64,000 nt of DNA from CAXXFQ01 sp963674475 (GTDB lineage: Bacteria > Planctomycetota > Planctomycetia > Pirellulales > Thermoguttaceae), in the NCBI GenBank assembly GCA_963674475.2, contig CAXXFQ010000024.1, positions 372,001 through 436,000 of the forward strand, written 5' to 3'. Positions 60,851 through 64,000 of the stretch are shown here, piece after piece. The translations under genes and the position numbers were made by a program. Every line of letters begins with the position of its first letter. Within the stretch, counting starts at the first letter, position 1. The notes under the pieces are model-generated. The model was not told the DNA's origin. It did not search any database and saw only the letters and a program-made list of their open reading frames with translations.

Positions 60851-61543
60851 ATGCAACAAAAGCCACAAAGAACGGTTACTCCTCTCCCGACGGTCCGTCG
60901 CTTTCCCGTTTATCTTCGCCTTCTCCTTCAGCTGAAAAGCCAGGGTCGCGAAGACGTGAGTGCGACAACGATTGCCCAGAAATTGAACTTGGAGGCCATT
61001 TTGGTCCGGAAGGATCTGAGCTTGGCCGGTGTTGTGGGCAGGCCTAGGATCGGTTTTGAAATAGCTCCGCTTATCGAAAAGCTCGAAAGCTTTCTCGGTT
61101 GGAGCGACCCTGCGAAGGCCTTTCTCATCGGCGCGGGGCATCTTGGATCGGCCTTACTGCAGTACGAGCCATTGCGGCAGCAGGGCTTGGACATCATCGC
61201 GGCTTTCGATCGCGACCCCAATCTTATCGGCGAGACAATTGCAAACAAGCCGGTGCTTGCTATCGAGAAATTGCCTTCGCTGGCGCGTCGGATGCATGTT
61301 CATACGGCCGTTTTGACGGTACCAGCGTCGGTTGCTCAGGAGGTAGCCGATCTGGCGATAGATGGCGGCATTTGCGGGATATGGAACTTTGCGCCGACTC
61401 AACTCGATATAAGGGAGGGAGTTTTCGTTCACCATGAAGACCTATCCGCTAGCTCGGCCATTTTGACGGTGCAAGTTTCAAAGCTTCTACACGCACGTAA
61501 TTCTTCGGCAGCGGATAGTAACGAAACCACGGAAGAGCCATAA
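60851..61543 (+). CDS. rex: Redox-sensing transcriptional repressor Rex
   Basis: 230 aa from ATG 60851, with AGGAAG eight bases upstream. The N-terminal winged helix (RRFPVYLRLLLQLKSQGRED, then VSATTIAQKLNLEAILVRKD) is followed by a Rossmann fold with FLIGAGHLGSALL (GAGHLG at 94-99) for NAD(H), and by AAFDRDPNLIG. It ends with a domain-swapped helix region (EDLSASSAILTVQVSKLLHA). Rex dimers bind DNA when NADH is low and release it when NADH rises, switching on fermentation genes. The adjacent adhE gene (105 bases downstream) is a classical Rex target. Length and motifs are normal. Confidence 0.92.
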   Translation: MQQKPQRTVTPLPTVRRFPVYLRLLLQLKSQGREDVSATTIAQKLNLEAILVRKDLSLAGVVGRPRIGFEIAPLIEKLESFLGWSDPAKAFLIGAGHLGSALLQYEPLRQQGLDIIAAFDRDPNLIGETIANKPVLAIEKLPSLARRMHVHTAVLTVPASVAQEVADLAIDGGICGIWNFAPTQLDIREGVFVHHEDLSASSAILTVQVSKLLHARNSSAADSNETTEEP

Positions 61544-61648
61544 AAGACGCAAATAAAAATCGTCACCGTCGCAAGCGGTTGACGAGCGAGACAATACATT
61601 CACTTGGGTGATACTTCCTTAGCGATAATTACAACGGGAGATCGTACG

Positions 61649-64000
61649 ATGATTACAGGCAGAGAGAGCACTAACACGGCCGTCGCTTTGAAAGCAACTG
61701 CGCTGAGGACAAAAAAACAGGACTCCGCGGAGCAGCCAACCGTTCAAACCGTCGAGCAACTCGATGTGATGATTCAACGGGCAGCGGAAGCTCAAAAGTC
61801 CTACGCCAAATATACACAAAAGCAGGTGGACAGGATTTTTCGAGCCGCTGCGATGGCGGCAAACGCTCACCGCATTTCGCTTGCCAAGATGGCCGCGGAA
61901 GAAACCGGCATGGGAATTGCCGAAGACAAGGTAATCAAGAACCACTTCGCATCGGAGTTCATCTATAACAAGTTCAAGGATGTACGGACTTGTGGATTGA
62001 TTGAGGTCGATCACACATTTGGAATCCGTAAGATCGCCGAACCAATCGGACTTCTCGCCGGTGTTGTTCCGACGACGAACCCGACGTCGACCGCCATTTT
62101 TAAGGCGCTCATTGCCTTGAAAACTCGCAACGGGATCGTCTTTTCGCCGCACCCCCGGGCTAAGAAATGCACGATTGCGGCGGCTCGTGTCGTCCTCGAC
62201 GCGGCTGTTGCCGCAGGGGCGCCGCCGAACATTATCAGTTGGATCGATGAGCCCAGTGTCGATCTCTCGAAAAGCCTTATGAGTCATCCCAAGATTAGTA
62301 TGATCCTCGCCACGGGTGGACCTGGGATGGTTAAATCGGCTTACAGTTCGGGCAAGCCGGCCGTCGGTGTTGGAGCGGGCAACACTCCGGCCATGATCGA
62401 CGAAACGGCGAATATCCCCATGGCGGTTAACTCCATTCTTCTAAGCAAGACGTTTGACAACGGGATGATTTGCGCCTCGGAGCAGTCGGTGGTCGTTGTT
62501 GACGAAGTTTACAAGCGTGTGCGAGAAGAGTTTCTTCAACGTGGCGCCCATATCTGCAGTGAAGAAGAACGCGTAAAACTGGGCGAGACGATCATCAAGG
62601 GTGGAAAGCTCAACGCCGCAATCGTCGGACAGCCGGCGGCCGTAATCGCAAGCATGGCCGGCTTTTCTGTCCCCGAGGACACGAAGGTTCTGATAGCCGA
62701 GGTGGAAAAGGTCGGTATGGATGAGCCGTTTAGTTTCGAAAAGCTATCGCCTGTACTGGCGATGTACAAAGCGAAAGATTTTGACGAAGGCGCTAATACG
62801 GCCTTAGAGTTGATTAAGTTTGGGGGGTTGGGGCACACAACGGTATTGTACACGGATCTTTCCAACGATGATCGCATAGAAACCTTTGGGGAGAAAATGA
62901 AGACCGGCCGGGTTTTGATCAATCAGCCGTCCAGCCAGGGGGCAATTGGCGATATCTATAACTTCCGGCTCGAACCGTCGCTTACCTTGGGCTGCGGTAG
63001 CTGGGGAGGAAATAGCATTAGCGAGAACGTAGGTGTTCGCCACTTACTAAACGTGAAAACCGTGTCTGAGAGACGCGAGAACATGCTTTGGTTTCGAGTT
63101 CCCCCGAAAGTTTATTTCAAGCGGAGCTGCTTGCCGGTCGCCCTGGGGGATCTCGCCGACAAGAAACGCGCGTTCGTGATCACCGACAAGCCCTTGTACG
63201 ATCTGGGGCTCGCCGATCGTGTAACCGATATTCTCGACGAGATGGGCATCGAATTCGATGTCTTCTACGAAGTGAAGCCGGACCCTGATTTGTCGACCGC
63301 CCGCAAGGGTGTCGAACGTATGAATGCATTTGAGCCGGATGTAATTCTCGCCATCGGTGGCGGGAGCCCCATGGACGCGGCAAAGATTATGTGGTTGCTC
63401 TACGAGCACCCGGACGTCGAGTTCAAGGATCTGGCGATGCGATTCATGGACATCCGAAAGCGGGTATATCAGTTCCCCAAGCTGGGCAAGAAGGCCACGA
63501 TGGTTGCTATACCAACCACGAGCGGCACGGGGAGCGAAGTCACGCCGTTCGCCGTCGTGACGGACGACGCAACTGGTCGGAAATATCCGATCGCCGACTA
63601 CGAATTGACGCCGAATATGGCGATCTGCGATGCCGATCTAGTGCTCGACATGCCCAAACAATTGACGGCGTTTTCCGGAATCGACGCCCTCACGCACGGA
63701 CTGGAAGCATTTGTCGCCGTGACGGCAACCGATTACACGAACGCATTGGCGTTGGAATCGATTCGCATTCTCGCGAAATATCTCCCTCTTTCTTACCACG
63801 AAGGAAGGAATGAGCCTCATGCACGCGAGCGTGTACATAACGCCGCAACGATGGCGGGCATGGCCTTTGCGAACGGATTTCTCGGCATCTGCCACTCCAT
63901 AGCGCACAAGCTTGGTGCGATGTACCATATTCCGCACGGCCTGGCCAATGCACTGATGATTAACGAGGTGATTCGTTACAACGCAACCGATGTGCCGCGG
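61649..64000 (+). CDS. adhE: Bifunctional acetaldehyde-CoA/alcohol dehydrogenase AdhE (partial, runs off the end)
   Basis: ATG 61649 follows GGGAG by nine bases; 784 codons are present without a stop, about 90% of the usual 870-890. The N-terminal aldehyde dehydrogenase part (from VEQLDVMIQRAAEAQKSYAK) contains GLLAGVVPTTNPTSTAIFKA, the NAD region GGPGMVKSAYSSGKPAVGVG and the catalytic Cys275 (NGMICASEQSVVV). After a linker (QGAIGDIYNFRLEPSLTLGC) the Fe-type alcohol dehydrogenase part has AIGGGSPMDAAKIMWLLYEH, IPTTSGTGSEVTPF and the iron ligands in GIDALTHGLEA and GICHSIAHKLGAMYHIPHGL. It converts acetyl-CoA to ethanol with two NADH. It is downstream of rex, its likely regulator. Confidence 0.95.
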   Translation, partial: MITGRESTNTAVALKATALRTKKQDSAEQPTVQTVEQLDVMIQRAAEAQKSYAKYTQKQVDRIFRAAAMAANAHRISLAKMAAEETGMGIAEDKVIKNHFASEFIYNKFKDVRTCGLIEVDHTFGIRKIAEPIGLLAGVVPTTNPTSTAIFKALIALKTRNGIVFSPHPRAKKCTIAAARVVLDAAVAAGAPPNIISWIDEPSVDLSKSLMSHPKISMILATGGPGMVKSAYSSGKPAVGVGAGNTPAMIDETANIPMAVNSILLSKTFDNGMICASEQSVVVVDEVYKRVREEFLQRGAHICSEEERVKLGETIIKGGKLNAAIVGQPAAVIASMAGFSVPEDTKVLIAEVEKVGMDEPFSFEKLSPVLAMYKAKDFDEGANTALELIKFGGLGHTTVLYTDLSNDDRIETFGEKMKTGRVLINQPSSQGAIGDIYNFRLEPSLTLGCGSWGGNSISENVGVRHLLNVKTVSERRENMLWFRVPPKVYFKRSCLPVALGDLADKKRAFVITDKPLYDLGLADRVTDILDEMGIEFDVFYEVKPDPDLSTARKGVERMNAFEPDVILAIGGGSPMDAAKIMWLLYEHPDVEFKDLAMRFMDIRKRVYQFPKLGKKATMVAIPTTSGTGSEVTPFAVVTDDATGRKYPIADYELTPNMAICDADLVLDMPKQLTAFSGIDALTHGLEAFVAVTATDYTNALALESIRILAKYLPLSYHEGRNEPHARERVHNAATMAGMAFANGFLGICHSIAHKLGAMYHIPHGLANALMINEVIRYNATDVPR

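Overview
The window looks like the chromosome of a planctomycete (Pirellulales-like). Three things support this. Two giant surface proteins carry the N-terminal LEPLE(D/E)RRML motif and C-terminal dockerin-type repeats. A DUF1559 protein has a prepilin N-terminus and an H-x9-DG-type tail. Several secreted FAD-dependent oxidoreductases and sugar-directed proteins of planctomycete style are present. A Rex repressor followed by a bifunctional AdhE suggests fermentative or facultatively anaerobic metabolism. These are inferences from recognised families; no rRNA or other marker gene is present.

Layout. 1-1.6 kb: start of a secreted protein, then an insertion-sequence graveyard (IS21-like and IS3 remnants, an 89-bp tandem repeat) and a 47-residue membrane protein. 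1.6-14.5 kb: a carbohydrate-use region. A secreted TIM-barrel-like protein diverges from a ROK regulator. A minus-strand operon (beta-propeller glycosidase-like protein with an internal TAG, FAD oxidoreductase, SSS symporter) diverges from a GntR/FCD regulator and a DapA/NanA-family aldolase. A 908-residue secreted FAD oxidoreductase follows. 14.5-25 kb: an RHS remnant, a 2883-residue beta-helix surface protein (minus), then a broken phage portal gene joined to a broken GH95 tail. 25-28.2 kb: cheW and a methyl-accepting chemotaxis receptor. 28.8-34.4 kb: an IS cluster (two IS3-family elements, one IS256-family element, one copy of a dispersed repeat). 34.5-42.3 kb: a 2581-residue subtilisin/beta-helix/dockerin protein. 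42.4-46.95 kb: two more identical IS3 copies around a DoxX/MauE-type membrane redox protein, then a transposase stub. 47-52.5 kb: an AT-richer group with a MITE, an envelope protein, a 10-cysteine secreted protein, a DUF1573-like lipoprotein and a GT39-type glycosyltransferase. 52.6-59.7 kb: an IS256 transposase, a TPR protein, a small membrane protein, a DUF1559 protein, two overlapping secreted or membrane-anchored alpha/beta hydrolases and a GT2. 59.7-64 kb: a truncated Cys-motif protein cut by a dispersed repeat, then rex and adhE (running off the end).

How it may work together. The 4.5-11.2 kb genes look like one uptake and catabolic unit for an acidic or sialic-type sugar: secreted glycosidase, symporter, oxidoreductase and aldolase under a GntR regulator, with GTTATAAC palindromes in the divergent promoter. 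Rex probably controls adhE according to NADH level. The 44-52.5 kb group couples a CxC/CxxC redox membrane protein with a cysteine-rich exported protein and envelope lipoproteins, and is the best candidate for an undescribed system.

The clearest non-coding novelty is a ~600-bp composite dispersed repeat in four copies. Its ~228-bp half is bounded by 10-bp inverted repeats. At least two copies abut truncated genes.
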